Source: Amycolatopsis australiensis
GTDB taxonomy: Bacteria > Actinomycetota > Actinomycetes > Mycobacteriales > Pseudonocardiaceae
Assembly (NCBI RefSeq): GCF_900119165.1
Contig: NZ_FPJG01000006.1
Span: forward strand, 7,726,001 to 7,790,000
Direction: 5' to 3'
Length of the DNA stretch: 64,000 bases
Position 1 is the stretch's first letter, and the number at the start of each line of letters is the position of its first letter. This document shows positions 35,591 to 44,986 of the stretch, piece by piece. The position numbers and the translations under genes were made by a program. The notes under the pieces are model-generated. The model was given only the letters and a program-made list of their open reading frames with translations. It was not told where the DNA came from and searched no databases.

Positions 35591-36415
35591 TTAGTTCACG
35601 AACCGCAGGTCCGAAATCGCGCCACTGGCCACGAGCATGACGTAGAAGTCGGTCAGCACGAGCGTGCCGAGCGTCGTCCAGGCCAGCGCCATGTGGCGGG
35701 TGTTCAGTTTCGTCACCTGCGTCCAGATCCAGTAGCGCACCGGATGCTTGGAGAAGTGCTTCAGCCGGCCACCGGTCACGTGGCGGCAGGAGTGGCAGGA
35801 AAGGGTGTACGCCCACAGGAGGATCACGTTGCCGAGCAGGATGATGTTGCCCAGCCCGAACCCGAAGCCGCCGGTCTTGCCGTGGAACGCCGTGATCGCG
35901 TCGTAGGTGTTGATCAGCGACACGATCAGCGCGACGTAGAAGAAGTAGCGGTGGACGTTCTGGATGATCAGCGGCAGCCGCGTCTCGCCCGTGTACTTCG
36001 CGTGCGGTTCCGCGACGGCGCAGGCGGGCGGGGAGAACCACACGGACCGGTAGTAGGCCTTGCGGTAGTAGTAGCAGGTCAGCCGGAACCCGAGCAGGAA
36101 TGGCAGCACGACGAACCCGAGCGGGATCCAGCCGGGCAGGTCGCCGAACCAGTGGCCGAAGTGGCTCGACCCGGGCACGCAGGAGGTGGACAGGCAGGGC
36201 GAGTAGAACGGCGTCAGGTAGTGGTAGTCGGGCACCCAGTACGCGGTGCGCACGAACGACCGGACCGTCGCGTAGATGACGAACGCGGCGAGCCCGAGCA
36301 CGGTCAGCAGCGGCTGCAGCCACCACCGGTCCGTGCGGAGGGTGCGCTCGGCGATCCGGGCCCGCTTCGGGGCCCGGACGCCGGTGCCGACGCCGTTGTC
36401 AGCCGGAGCGCTCAC
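35591..36415 (-). CDS. sdhC: Sdh1 membrane anchor subunit
   Basis: 274 residues with five to six membrane helices. Cys/His clusters stand out: PCLSTSCVPGSSHFGHW (Cys74, Cys79, His85, His88) and SCHSCRHVTGG (Cys207, His208, Cys210, His212). Mycobacterial Sdh1 has been reported to hold a membrane-embedded Rieske-type cluster, and these residues are the natural ligand candidates. GTG at 36415 overlaps the upstream small-gene stop (GTGA). Presumably passes electrons to menaquinone. Confidence 0.88.
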   Translation of the reverse strand: MSAPADNGVGTGVRAPKRARIAERTLRTDRWWLQPLLTVLGLAAFVIYATVRSFVRTAYWVPDYHYLTPFYSPCLSTSCVPGSSHFGHWFGDLPGWIPLGFVVLPFLLGFRLTCYYYRKAYYRSVWFSPPACAVAEPHAKYTGETRLPLIIQNVHRYFFYVALIVSLINTYDAITAFHGKTGGFGFGLGNIILLGNVILLWAYTLSCHSCRHVTGGRLKHFSKHPVRYWIWTQVTKLNTRHMALAWTTLGTLVLTDFYVMLVASGAISDLRFVN

Positions 36416-36699
36416 CGCTGGTCGCGCTTGTAGCCGCCGACGCCTTCGTCATCGGCGCCGTGCCACAGCGACGGGTCGTACGGGGTGTCGGGGACCGGGA
36501 CGCGTTCGGCGGCCTTGGCCTGGGCGGGCACCGCGAGCGGGACGCCGTCGAGGTCCGCGGTGTCGATGTCGAGGCGTTCCACGTCGTTGGCGAGCCGGCG
36601 CACCGCCGACGCGTCGCCGTAGCGCGAGCGCAGCGCGCCGACGCACTGCCTGAGCTGGCCGATGGTTCGCCGCAGCTCGGCGATCTCGGAGGTGGACAT
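36412..36699 (-). CDS. Small protein of the Sdh1 operon (Rv0250c-like)
   Basis: 95 residues, soluble: an N-terminal helix (EIAELRRTIGQLRQCVGALRS), a second helix (VRRLANDVERLDID) and a C-terminal tail ending DPSLWHGADDEGVGGYKRDQR. Size and position match M. tuberculosis Rv0250c, the first gene of its sdh1 operon. ATG 36699 is preferred to the adjacent ATG 36702 for spacing from GGGAGG. May be an assembly or accessory subunit; role unproven. Confidence 0.8.
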   Translation of the reverse strand: MSTSEIAELRRTIGQLRQCVGALRSRYGDASAVRRLANDVERLDIDTADLDGVPLAVPAQAKAAERVPVPDTPYDPSLWHGADDEGVGGYKRDQR

Positions 36700-36781
36700 C
36701 ATGCCTCCCGGAGGTGGTGGGGCCGACAGGGAACCGGCCGGGCGATCGCTCGCCCCTACGGCTTTGCCGCGCGTCGTGCAG

Positions 36782-36797
36782 TGTGACAACTAGCACA
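36782..36797. promoter_or_regulatory. Candidate CRP/GlxR site upstream of the Sdh1 operon
   Basis: TGTGACAACTAGCACA, one mismatch from TGTGA-N6-TCACA, inside a longer AGTGTG-N8-CACACT inverted repeat. A weaker relative (TGTGGCCAGTGTCACG, 36876-36891) lies closer to edd. Confidence 0.5.
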
Positions 36798-36953
36798 CTA
36801 ACGGTTCCGAGGGTGATCGGGGTCACGCGGGTGGATCTTCTGAATCGATTTTGATTTGGCGTTTCGCGAAGGTAGTGTGGCCAGTGTCACGACCCAGAGG
36901 CGTCAGCGTTGCCGTCCCGCGGACCACCCCACACCAGTGATCCGGAGCCGGAC

Positions 36954-38849
36954 ATGAGCCCCACCCCCACCACGCCCGTCCACCCGGTCGTCGCCGAGGT
37001 CACCGAGCGCATCGCCGCGCGCAGTGCCGCGACCCGCGCGGCCTACCTCGAACGCATGGCGGCAGCGTATGCCGAAGGCCCGGTCCGCCGCGGCCTCGCC
37101 TGCAGCAACCTCGCCCACGGCTTCGCCGCCATGGAGGGCGCCGACAAGGAGGCGCTGCGAGCCGCGCGCGCTCCCGGCGTCGCGATCGTGTCGTCCTACA
37201 ACGACCTGCTTTCCGCGCACCAGCCGATGCACGAGTACCCGGCCTGGCTGAAGAAGGCCGTGCGCTCCGCCGGTGGTGTCGCCCAGTTCGCCGGCGGCGT
37301 GCCCGCGATGTGCGACGGCATCACCCAGGGCCGCGCCGGCATGGAGCTGTCCCTGTTCAGCCGCGAGGTCATCGCGATGTCGACGGCGATCGCGCTGTCG
37401 CACGACATGTTCGACGCCTCGCTGCTGCTCGGGGTGTGCGACAAGATCGTGCCCGGCCTGCTGATCGGCGCGCTGTCGTTCGGGCACCTGCCGGCCGTGC
37501 TGGTCCCGGCCGGGCCGATGAACTCCGGCCTGCCGAACAAGGAGAAGGCGCGGGTCCGGCAGCTCTACGCCGAGGGCCTCGCGACGCGCGAAGACCTGCT
37601 CGACGCCGAAGCGGCGTCGTACCACTCGGCCGGCACCTGCACGTTCTACGGCACCGCCAACTCGAACCAGATGGTCGTCGAGGTGATGGGCCTGCACCTG
37701 CCGGGCGCCAGCTTCGTCCAGCCGGGTTCCGCGTTGCGCCGCGCGTTGACCGAGGAAGCGGGACGCCGGGTCGTCGCGCTGTCCCGCGGCGAGGAGTACA
37801 CGCCGGTCTCGCGGATCCTCGACGAGAAGGCGTTCGTCAACGGCATCATCGCGCTGCTCGCGACGGGCGGCTCGACGAACCACACGATGCACCTGGTCGC
37901 CATCGCCGCGGCCGCGGGCATCGAGCTGACCTGGGACGACTTCTCGGATCTGTCGGCCGTCGTGCCGCTGCTGGCGCGGGTGTACCCGAACGGCAGCGCC
38001 GACATCAACCACTTCCACGCGGCCGGCGGCATCCAGTTCCTGGTCGGCACGCTGCTCGACGCCGGGCTGCTGCACGAGGACGTGCACACGGTCGCCGGGT
38101 TCGGGCTGCACCGCTACCGCGCCGAGCCGATCCTGTCCGACGGCGAGCTGGTCTGGCGCGACGTGCCGACCCGCAGCCTCGACGAAGACGTGCTGCGCCC
38201 GGCGTGGCGCCCGTTCGCCGCGGACGGCGGGCTGCGGATGGTCGCGGGCAACCTGGGCCGCGCGGTGGTGAAGGTGTCGGCGGTGGCACCGGAGCACCGG
38301 GTCGTGGAGGCGCCGGCGCGGGTGTTCACGACGCAGGAGGCGTTCAAGGCCGCGTTCGAGGCGGGCGAGCTGGACCGCGACGTCGTCGTGGTGGTCCGGC
38401 AGCAGGGGCCGCGGGCCAACGGCATGCCGGAGCTGCACGGCCTGACGCCGGCGCTGGGCGTGCTGATGGACCGCGGGCACCGGGTGGCGTTGCTCACCGA
38501 CGGCCGGATGTCGGGCGCGTCGGGCAAGATCCCGGCGGCGATCCAGGTGACGCCGGAAGCCGCGGCGGGCGGCCCGATCGCCCGCATCGCCGACGGCGAC
38601 GTCATCCGCCTGGACGCGTCCGCGGGAACGCTCGACGTGTTCGTCGGTGACGAAGAACTCGCCCGCCGTGAGCTTGTGGACTCGCCACCGTCCGAAGCAT
38701 CCTGGACCGGCACCGGCCGAGAACTGTTCGCCGCGTTGCGCCGTGCCGTCGGCCCCGCCGACCAGGGCGCTTCGGTGTTCGGGCCGCTGACGCCGGAGCA
38801 CTTCGGAATGCCCACGCACACTCTGGAAATCCAGGAGGTCGGTCAGTGA
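36954..38849 (+). CDS. edd: 6-Phosphogluconate dehydratase
   Basis: First step of the Entner-Doudoroff branch: 6-phosphogluconate to KDG-6-phosphate. 631 residues of the IlvD/Edd family. Visible motifs are [18 protein letters not shown] and [21 protein letters not shown] with the [4Fe-4S] cysteines, [14 protein letters not shown], and [29 protein letters not shown] N-terminal sequence distinguishes Edd from IlvD. ATG at 36954 with GGAG is preferred to a TTG at 36909. Overlaps eda by 4 bp. Confidence 0.93.
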   Translation: MSPTPTTPVHPVVAEVTERIAARSAATRAAYLERMAAAYAEGPVRRGLACSNLAHGFAAMEGADKEALRAARAPGVAIVSSYNDLLSAHQPMHEYPAWLKKAVRSAGGVAQFAGGVPAMCDGITQGRAGMELSLFSREVIAMSTAIALSHDMFDASLLLGVCDKIVPGLLIGALSFGHLPAVLVPAGPMNSGLPNKEKARVRQLYAEGLATREDLLDAEAASYHSAGTCTFYGTANSNQMVVEVMGLHLPGASFVQPGSALRRALTEEAGRRVVALSRGEEYTPVSRILDEKAFVNGIIALLATGGSTNHTMHLVAIAAAAGIELTWDDFSDLSAVVPLLARVYPNGSADINHFHAAGGIQFLVGTLLDAGLLHEDVHTVAGFGLHRYRAEPILSDGELVWRDVPTRSLDEDVLRPAWRPFAADGGLRMVAGNLGRAVVKVSAVAPEHRVVEAPARVFTTQEAFKAAFEAGELDRDVVVVVRQQGPRANGMPELHGLTPALGVLMDRGHRVALLTDGRMSGASGKIPAAIQVTPEAAAGGPIARIADGDVIRLDASAGTLDVFVGDEELARRELVDSPPSEASWTGTGRELFAALRRAVGPADQGASVFGPLTPEHFGMPTHTLEIQEVGQ

Positions 38850-39466
38850 CCACCGGTCAGGACCTGCTCGAGCTGTCCCCCGTGATGCCCGTGGTGGTGA
38901 TCGACGACGCCGGCGACGCGGTACCGACGGCCCGGGCCCTGCTCGCCGGCGGGATCGGGGTGATCGAACTGACCCTGCGCACCCCGGCGGCGCTGGCGGC
39001 GATCGAGCGCGTAGCCGCAGAGGTACCGGACATCGTGATCGGTGCGGGCACGGTGACAGCGCCGGAGCACGCGAAGCAGGCGGCCGACGCGGGCGCGAAG
39101 TTCCTGGTGACACCGGGCTGCACGGACGCGGTGGTCGACGCATGCGCGGAGACGGGTCTGCCGTTCCTGCCGGGTGCGAGCACGGTGTCCGAGGCGATGC
39201 GCCTGGCGGAGCGCGGCATTTCGGCTCTGAAGTTCTTCCCGGCGGAGGCATCCGGCGGAGTGGCTTACCTGAAGGCGATCGCGGGCCCGCTGCCGTCGCT
39301 GAGGTTCTGCCCGACAGGCGGAATCACCGTGGCCTCAGCGCCGTCGTACCTGGCGTTGGAGAACGTCGGCTGCATCGGCGGCACCTGGCTGACCCCGAAG
39401 TCGGCGATCACGGCAGGCAACTTCGCGGAGATCGAGAAGCTGGCCGCGGAAGCGGCGAAGCTGTAA
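38846..39466 (+). CDS. eda: KDPG aldolase
   Basis: Splits 2-keto-3-deoxy-6-phosphogluconate into pyruvate and glyceraldehyde-3-phosphate. 206 residues with the class I aldolase active site: Glu41 (IELTLRT), Schiff-base Lys129 ([11 protein letters not shown]), and the phosphate loop CPTGGI. GTG start overlaps the edd stop (GTGA). A hairpin terminator follows. Confidence 0.94.
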   Translation: MTTGQDLLELSPVMPVVVIDDAGDAVPTARALLAGGIGVIELTLRTPAALAAIERVAAEVPDIVIGAGTVTAPEHAKQAADAGAKFLVTPGCTDAVVDACAETGLPFLPGASTVSEAMRLAERGISALKFFPAEASGGVAYLKAIAGPLPSLRFCPTGGITVASAPSYLALENVGCIGGTWLTPKSAITAGNFAEIEKLAAEAAKL

Positions 39467-39484
39467 GACGCGCAGGCCTTCCGA

Positions 39485-39514
39485 AGCACCGTTCCAGTGC
39501 GCTGGAACGGTGCT
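39485..39514. terminator. eda/recX bidirectional terminator
   Basis: AGCACCGTTCCAG, TGCG loop, CTGGAACGGTGCT: a perfect 13-bp stem between the convergent eda and recX stops. No U-tract on either side. Confidence 0.8.
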
Positions 39515-39557
39515 CGGAGTGTGCCGAAGGCGCGCCCCGGCCCCGGAAAAGCCCCAC

Positions 39558-40112
39558 TCAGTCAATGACAGCGTCATCAAGAAGGGTGGACTCCGCGCCG
39601 TAGGCGCGAAGTTCCTCCCTGATCACGGTGTACGCCAGCCCCTGCGGATAACCCTTGCGGGCGAGGAACCCCAGCAGCCGCCGCAAGGCCGTCTGCTCAT
39701 CGACGTTGCCCAGCGACCCGAGGCGCTTGCGGACCAGCTCCCTGGCCATCTGCTCCTCGGACTCGCGGTCGACCTCACCGGCCGCCTGCGCGGCGACCTC
39801 ACCGTCGACGCCCTTGCGCCGCAGCTCGGCCACCAGCGCGGTGCGGGAGAGGCCCTGGTTCGCGTGCCGGGACTTCACCCACAGCTGGGCGAACTCCTCG
39901 TCGTTCACCAGCCCCGCCCGGTCGAGCTTGCCGAGCAGGGTTTCGCTGGTCTCCTCGTCGAACCCCTTGCGGTGCAACGCCTGCCGCAGCTCCTCCTGAG
40001 TCCGCGGCCGCGCGGCCAGGAGGTCGAAGCAGATCTCCTTGGCCTTCTTGTACCGCTCCTCGGGAGGCAGCTCGGCCGGCGGCACCTTGGGTGCCCTCGC
40101 CACCTGAGTCAC
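39558..40112 (-). CDS. recX: RecA modulator RecX
   Basis: Restrains RecA filament activity. 184 residues with three tandem three-helix repeats (RTQEELRQALHRKGFDEE, LVNDEEFAQLWVKSRH, ARELVRKRLGSL, ALRRLLGFLARKGYPQGLAY). GTG at 40112 is chosen for the GAGGGA just upstream; a GTG at 40130 is possible. Lies 60 bp downstream of recA, the normal recA-recX operon. Confidence 0.92.
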   Translation of the reverse strand: MTQVARAPKVPPAELPPEERYKKAKEICFDLLAARPRTQEELRQALHRKGFDEETSETLLGKLDRAGLVNDEEFAQLWVKSRHANQGLSRTALVAELRRKGVDGEVAAQAAGEVDRESEEQMARELVRKRLGSLGNVDEQTALRRLLGFLARKGYPQGLAYTVIREELRAYGAESTLLDDAVID

Positions 40113-40171
40113 TCCCTCGTCCCGCCCCACCGCGGACCACGGCCACGGCAGGGCTCTCCCTCACCGGCGGA

Positions 40172-41218
<1,047 letters not shown>

Positions 41219-41291
41219 GGAAGTCCACCTCGCTGGTCGAAGCCCCGTCTCTGCCGGGGGCTCTGTGTCGGTTCTTCAGCTGTCCGGTCCG

Positions 41292-41314
41292 ACGCTAGCG
41301 GCGGGGACCGACAA
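41292..41314 (-). promoter_or_regulatory. PafBC-type (RecA-independent) promoter of recA
   Basis: On the minus strand TTGTCGGTC, 8 bases, TAGCGT: one mismatch from TTGTCRGTG-N8-TANNNT. It predicts a transcript start near 41285 and a leader of about 67 bases. Confidence 0.75.
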
Positions 41315-41354
41315 TTCCAGGCGCGGCGCCCAATCTGTGGATCGCTGGACCCGA

Positions 41355-41387
41355 TGTGGACAACACCATAGACGAACACCTGTTCGA
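41355..41387. promoter_or_regulatory. recA LexA box with adjacent DnaA-box-like sequence
   Basis: ACGAACACCTGTTCGA at 41372-41387 is one mismatch from the actinobacterial LexA box. TGTGGACAA (41355-41363) is an exact DnaA-box complement 8 bp away. The LexA box is about 60 bp upstream of the PafBC-type promoter, so a second, LexA-controlled start probably exists. Confidence 0.7.
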
Positions 41388-41459
41388 GGTCGGCAGCGAC
41401 ACGCCCTTGCGCTAGGATTTTCGCCCGCCCGGGTCAGGACCCGTCCGTGTTCGCCCAGG

Positions 41460-41654
41460 TCAGCGTCGTTCGGGCGGGACGTCGAAGGCGTCGCAGACCT
41501 CTCGCCAGATCTCCTTCGCCGGAATTCCCGCGGTCAGCGCCTGGTCGACGGTGCGCCCGCCGAGCCCGCTGAGCACGTGGTCCCTGGCCAGCACCTGGGC
41601 CCGCCCGGGGCCGAACTCCTCGGCCATCAGCCGCCGGAAAACCGTGATCCGCAT
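41460..41654 (-). CDS. DUF3046 protein
   Basis: 64 residues (MRITVFRRLMAEEFGPGRAQ, then DHVLSGLGGRTVDQALTAG, IWREVCDAFDVP), the complete DUF3046 domain. The same small gene sits upstream of recA in mycobacteria (Rv2738c). Function unknown. Start ATG at 41654 is fixed by the conserved N-terminus. Confidence 0.9.
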   Translation of the reverse strand: MRITVFRRLMAEEFGPGRAQVLARDHVLSGLGGRTVDQALTAGIPAKEIWREVCDAFDVPPERR

Positions 41655-41713
41655 CGGGCCCACTCTAACCGGGCGTCGCGAAGGGACCGTTCGCGCCCGC
41701 GCTCCGGACCCGG

Positions 41714-43561
41714 TCACTCCCCCGGCTGCACGCTCGCCTCGAAGTAGTCGGCCAGCGTGCCCGGCGTGGTCGCCGCGGCCTGGTCGCTGGTGTTCAGCTG
41801 GTAGATGAACCCCACGAGCGGCCGGTCCGAGACCGTGAACACGAGCACCGCCGACGTCTTGCCAGCCGCCGACGAGTAGTGGCCCTTGAGCCCGTTGCCC
41901 GCCCAGTCGGCCTCGGTGCGGTCGCCGCCCGCCGAGGCGAGCAGGCCGTCGGTGTATTGCTTGAGCGTGGCGGCGTCCTCGCCGTGGACGTAGGTCACCT
42001 GCGTGCCCGCCCGGCCCGGCGCGGAGCAGGTCGAGGCCGGGCCGAGGCTCTTCGCCGGCGCCGCCGGGCCGTTGCCCATGCCCGGCTTGCAGTCCCCGGT
42101 GTCGGCGATCTTCCCGGCGAGCTGGCGCAGACAGCCGGTGAGGCCCTTGTCGTCCGCGTGCCCCGGCTTCTGGCACTGCTCCGCGGTGTAGGTCGGCACC
42201 GAAGACGACGACGTCAGGAAGAACGTCAGCCCGGCCGCGAGCACCACCACGACCGCGGCCGCGATCCCGATGACCAGCTTCTTCTTCCCGCCACGCTTCG
42301 GCTCGGCCTGCTCCGCGGCGGGCGAGTACGCGGGGAAGTTCGACGGCACCGGCTGCGGCCCGCTGGGCGGGAAGTTCGAGGGTGCGTACCCCGGGTACTG
42401 CGGCGGCGGAGGCGGGGGCGCGTACTGCGGGCGGTGCGGCGGGGCGCCGGCGGCCACCGCCCCTTCGACGGCCTGGGTGCGCACGCCGTCGCGGGCCACG
42501 TGCTGGGCCCCGAGCGCGACGGCCGTCTCCGGCTGGTCGAGGCTCGCGGGCACGACGCCGAGCTTCTCCGCGATCATCGTGCCGACCAGCGGCAGCCTGC
42601 TCGACCCGCCGACGAGGTAGATGCCGGCCAGCCGGTCCGGGGTCAGCCCGGCAGAGCGCAGCGTCCGCGACAGCAGCTCGACGCTGCGCAGCATCGCCGG
42701 CCGGACCAGTCCTTCCAGCTCACCGCGGGTGACCAGGACGTCCTTGAACGGCTCGGGCATCGGCACCTCGGTCTGCGGATGCCGCGACAGCGCCTCCTTG
42801 GCCGCCTTGACGTCCTCCTGCAGCGCGCGCCGGGTGCGCCGGTCGCCGGTCGACTCGGGGCGCAGCAGCCGCTGCCAGCGCTGCGGGTCGGAGTGCGAGA
42901 CCTCGCGCCCGACGTGCACCATCAGCGCCTGGTCGACGTCGAGGCCGCCGAGGTCGGGCAGGCCGTCCTCGGCGAGCACGGTGAAGCCGTTCTGCGTGGC
43001 CCCGACGACGGCGACGTCGAACGTGCCCGCGCCGAGGTCGTAGACGGCCAGCGCCTGGCCGGGGGCCAGCGACCGGCCGGGGAACGACGCGAAGTGCGCG
43101 GCTGCGGCGACCGGTTCGGGCACCAGCAGGATGTTCTGCCCCATCCCGGCGAGCCGGGCGGCGGACAGCAGCACGGTGCGGCGGGTCTGGCCCCACTGCG
43201 CGGGGTGGGTCAGCCGGACTTCGTCGGGCTGTTCGCCGCCGAGCTGGCGGGAGGTCTCTTCGAGCACCCGGCGCAGGACGGCGGCCAGCGCGTCGGTCAC
43301 CGGGACGACGTCGGTGCCGAGCAGCAGGGTCTGCTCGTCGATGCGGCGCTTCGGGTTCGGCTCGAACCGCGTCGGGTCGAGGCGGGCGCGGCGCTCGGCG
43401 TCGCGGCCGACCATGATCGTGCCCTCTTCGGTGGCGAACACCGCCGACGGCATGGTGGCCGAGCCGTCGACCTCGACCACCCGGGGCGGCCTGCCGTGCG
43501 CCGAAAGGACGGCGACGGTGTTGGACGTCCCGAGGTCCACCGACAGGATCCGCAACTGCAC
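41714..43561 (-). CDS. Hsp70-like ATPase fused to a membrane anchor and extracytoplasmic domain
   Basis: 615 residues. Residues 1-340 form an Hsp70-type actin-fold nucleotide-binding domain (SVDLGTSNTVAVL, VYDLGAGTFDVAVVG, IYLVGGSSRLPLVG). There is no substrate-binding domain; instead come a Pro/Tyr-rich linker (PPPPPPQYPGYAPSNFPPS), a Lys-rich stop-transfer (GGKKK), one helix (about 427-448) and an extracytoplasmic domain with five Cys. Start is GTG 43561, though TTG 43555 has better spacing from AGGGGA. Such proteins are common in actinomycetes and may couple cytoplasmic ATP binding to an outside sensor. Function unknown. Confidence 0.82.
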   Translation of the reverse strand: MQLRILSVDLGTSNTVAVLSAHGRPPRVVEVDGSATMPSAVFATEEGTIMVGRDAERRARLDPTRFEPNPKRRIDEQTLLLGTDVVPVTDALAAVLRRVLEETSRQLGGEQPDEVRLTHPAQWGQTRRTVLLSAARLAGMGQNILLVPEPVAAAAHFASFPGRSLAPGQALAVYDLGAGTFDVAVVGATQNGFTVLAEDGLPDLGGLDVDQALMVHVGREVSHSDPQRWQRLLRPESTGDRRTRRALQEDVKAAKEALSRHPQTEVPMPEPFKDVLVTRGELEGLVRPAMLRSVELLSRTLRSAGLTPDRLAGIYLVGGSSRLPLVGTMIAEKLGVVPASLDQPETAVALGAQHVARDGVRTQAVEGAVAAGAPPHRPQYAPPPPPPQYPGYAPSNFPPSGPQPVPSNFPAYSPAAEQAEPKRGGKKKLVIGIAAAVVVVLAAGLTFFLTSSSSVPTYTAEQCQKPGHADDKGLTGCLRQLAGKIADTGDCKPGMGNGPAAPAKSLGPASTCSAPGRAGTQVTYVHGEDAATLKQYTDGLLASAGGDRTEADWAGNGLKGHYSSAAGKTSAVLVFTVSDRPLVGFIYQLNTSDQAAATTPGTLADYFEASVQPGE

Positions 43562-43684
43562 TCCCCTTCGCGAAACACGCCTCGACGGCGCTCGCGGTGA
43601 TGCTGCCATGCGCGCGGTCACCGTGCGTGCGGACCCGCGAAAGTCACCGCCGCTTGACGCGGGCGGTGATCAAGGTGCACGATA

Positions 43685-43724
43685 GTTGCGCAGTTCGGTC
43701 AACCGAGTTGCACAAACTGCGCAT
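43685..43724. promoter_or_regulatory. Composite operator before the erythronate/threonate operon
   Basis: Direct repeats AGTTGCGCA (43685-43693) and AGTTGCACA (43706-43714), 21 bp apart, lie inside a 9-bp inverted repeat TGCGCAGTT/AACTGCGCA (43687-43723). A central TCGGT-CA-ACCGA is nested within. It ends 12 bases before the kinase ATG, consistent with repression by the DeoR-type protein of the operon. Confidence 0.6.
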
Positions 43725-43735
43725 AGGAGCGTGCG

Positions 43736-44986
43736 ATGCCGAAGCTGCTCGTCCTCGGGGACGACCTCACGGGCAGCAACGCGACCGGCGCGCTGTACGC
43801 CCGCTTCGGGCTGCGCGCGGTTTCGGTCAACGCGCCCCTGGAACCGGACGCGCCGTGCCTGCGCGCGGAAAGCGGGATCGACGCGCTGGTGGTGAACCTT
43901 GGTACCCGGCACGCTTCGCCGGCACACGCCGGGGAAGCGGTCCGCCGGGCCGTCGAGCTGGCCGGCCCGGTCGAGCTGACGGTGAAGCGCGTGGACACGA
44001 CGTTGCGCGGCAACGTCGGCGTGGAGACCGAGGCCGTCCTGGCGTCGGCGCCGGACGCCCGCGCGCTGGTCGTCCCCGCGTTCCCGGACGCGGGGCGGGT
44101 CACGCTCGGCGGCCTGCACCTGGTGGACGGCGTGCCACTGGCCGAAAGCCCGGCCGCGCGCGATCCGCTGGCGCCGGTCCGGTCCTCGCGGATCCGCACG
44201 CTCCTGCAGCCGACGCGGCGCGCGATCGCCGAACTGCCGCTCGACGTGGTCGAGGAGGGCGTGGAGGCGGTGGTGGCCGCGTTGCGCCGTCCGGCCGGGA
44301 TCGTCGTCTGCGACGCCACGACGAACCGGCACCTCACCACCGTCGCGAAGGCCGCGGCCCGCCTGGCGGCGGAAGGCACGCGGTGGATCTCGGTCGACTC
44401 CGGGCCGTTCGGCGTCCGGCTGGCCGCGGCGCTGGGCCTCGCGCCCGGCCACGAAACCGTCCCGCCGGTACTCGCGGTGGTCGGCAGCATCACCGGGCAG
44501 ACCCGTGACCAGGTACTGGAAACCGAGCTGGTGCTGGACGCGCGGTACGTCGACGTCGACGCCGGGCGGCCCGATCCGGCCGCCGTCGCCGCCGCGGCCG
44601 GAAAGCTGCTCGCCGCCGGGCACCGCGTGGTCGGCATCCGCACCCGGGCACCCGATCCGGGCGCGCCGATCGACCCGCAGGTCGCGGCGCGGATCCCGCC
44701 GGCACTCGGCGAAGCGGCCCGGCTCGTGCTCGGCGCGCACCGGATCGGCGGGCTGTACGCCACCGGCGGCGACATCGCCGTCGAAGTCACGAAGGCGCTC
44801 GGGGCCGAAGGCTTCGAGATCGACACCGAGGTACTGCCGCTGGCGGTCGCCGGGCGGCTCTCCGGCGGCCCGCACGCCGGGCTGCCCTTCGCCACGAAGG
44901 GCGGGCTGATCGGCGGGCGCGATGCCGCCGTGGCCTGCCTGGAACACCTGAACCACGTCCTGGCCACCGGAAGGAAGAACCCGTGA
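43736..44986 (+). CDS. Four-carbon acid sugar kinase (D-threonate/D-erythronate kinase, DUF1537)
   Basis: Phosphorylates D-threonate or D-erythronate. 416 residues: N-terminal domain (LVLGDDLTGSNATGALYARFG, LTVKRVDTTLRGNVG) and C-terminal nucleotide-binding domain (VVGSITGQTRDQVLE, LYATGGDIAVEVTKALGAEG, ATKGGLIGG), the DtnK/DenK arrangement. AGGAG precedes the ATG. First gene of a four-gene operon with a PdxA2-type dehydrogenase, importer and regulator. Threonate versus erythronate preference cannot be told from sequence. Confidence 0.88.
   Translation: MPKLLVLGDDLTGSNATGALYARFGLRAVSVNAPLEPDAPCLRAESGIDALVVNLGTRHASPAHAGEAVRRAVELAGPVELTVKRVDTTLRGNVGVETEAVLASAPDARALVVPAFPDAGRVTLGGLHLVDGVPLAESPAARDPLAPVRSSRIRTLLQPTRRAIAELPLDVVEEGVEAVVAALRRPAGIVVCDATTNRHLTTVAKAAARLAAEGTRWISVDSGPFGVRLAAALGLAPGHETVPPVLAVVGSITGQTRDQVLETELVLDARYVDVDAGRPDPAAVAAAAGKLLAAGHRVVGIRTRAPDPGAPIDPQVAARIPPALGEAARLVLGAHRIGGLYATGGDIAVEVTKALGAEGFEIDTEVLPLAVAGRLSGGPHAGLPFATKGGLIGGRDAAVACLEHLNHVLATGRKNP

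Noticed and set aside
35575..35597. TTGTCGGTG-N8-TAGTTC on the plus strand, PafBC-like
   Set aside because: Lies in a gap between minus-strand sdhC and sdhA, faces no plus gene and lacks the final T of the -10. It also shows the motif can occur by chance.
36903..39251. 782-codon minus-strand open frame
   Set aside because: Antisense shadow of edd and eda.
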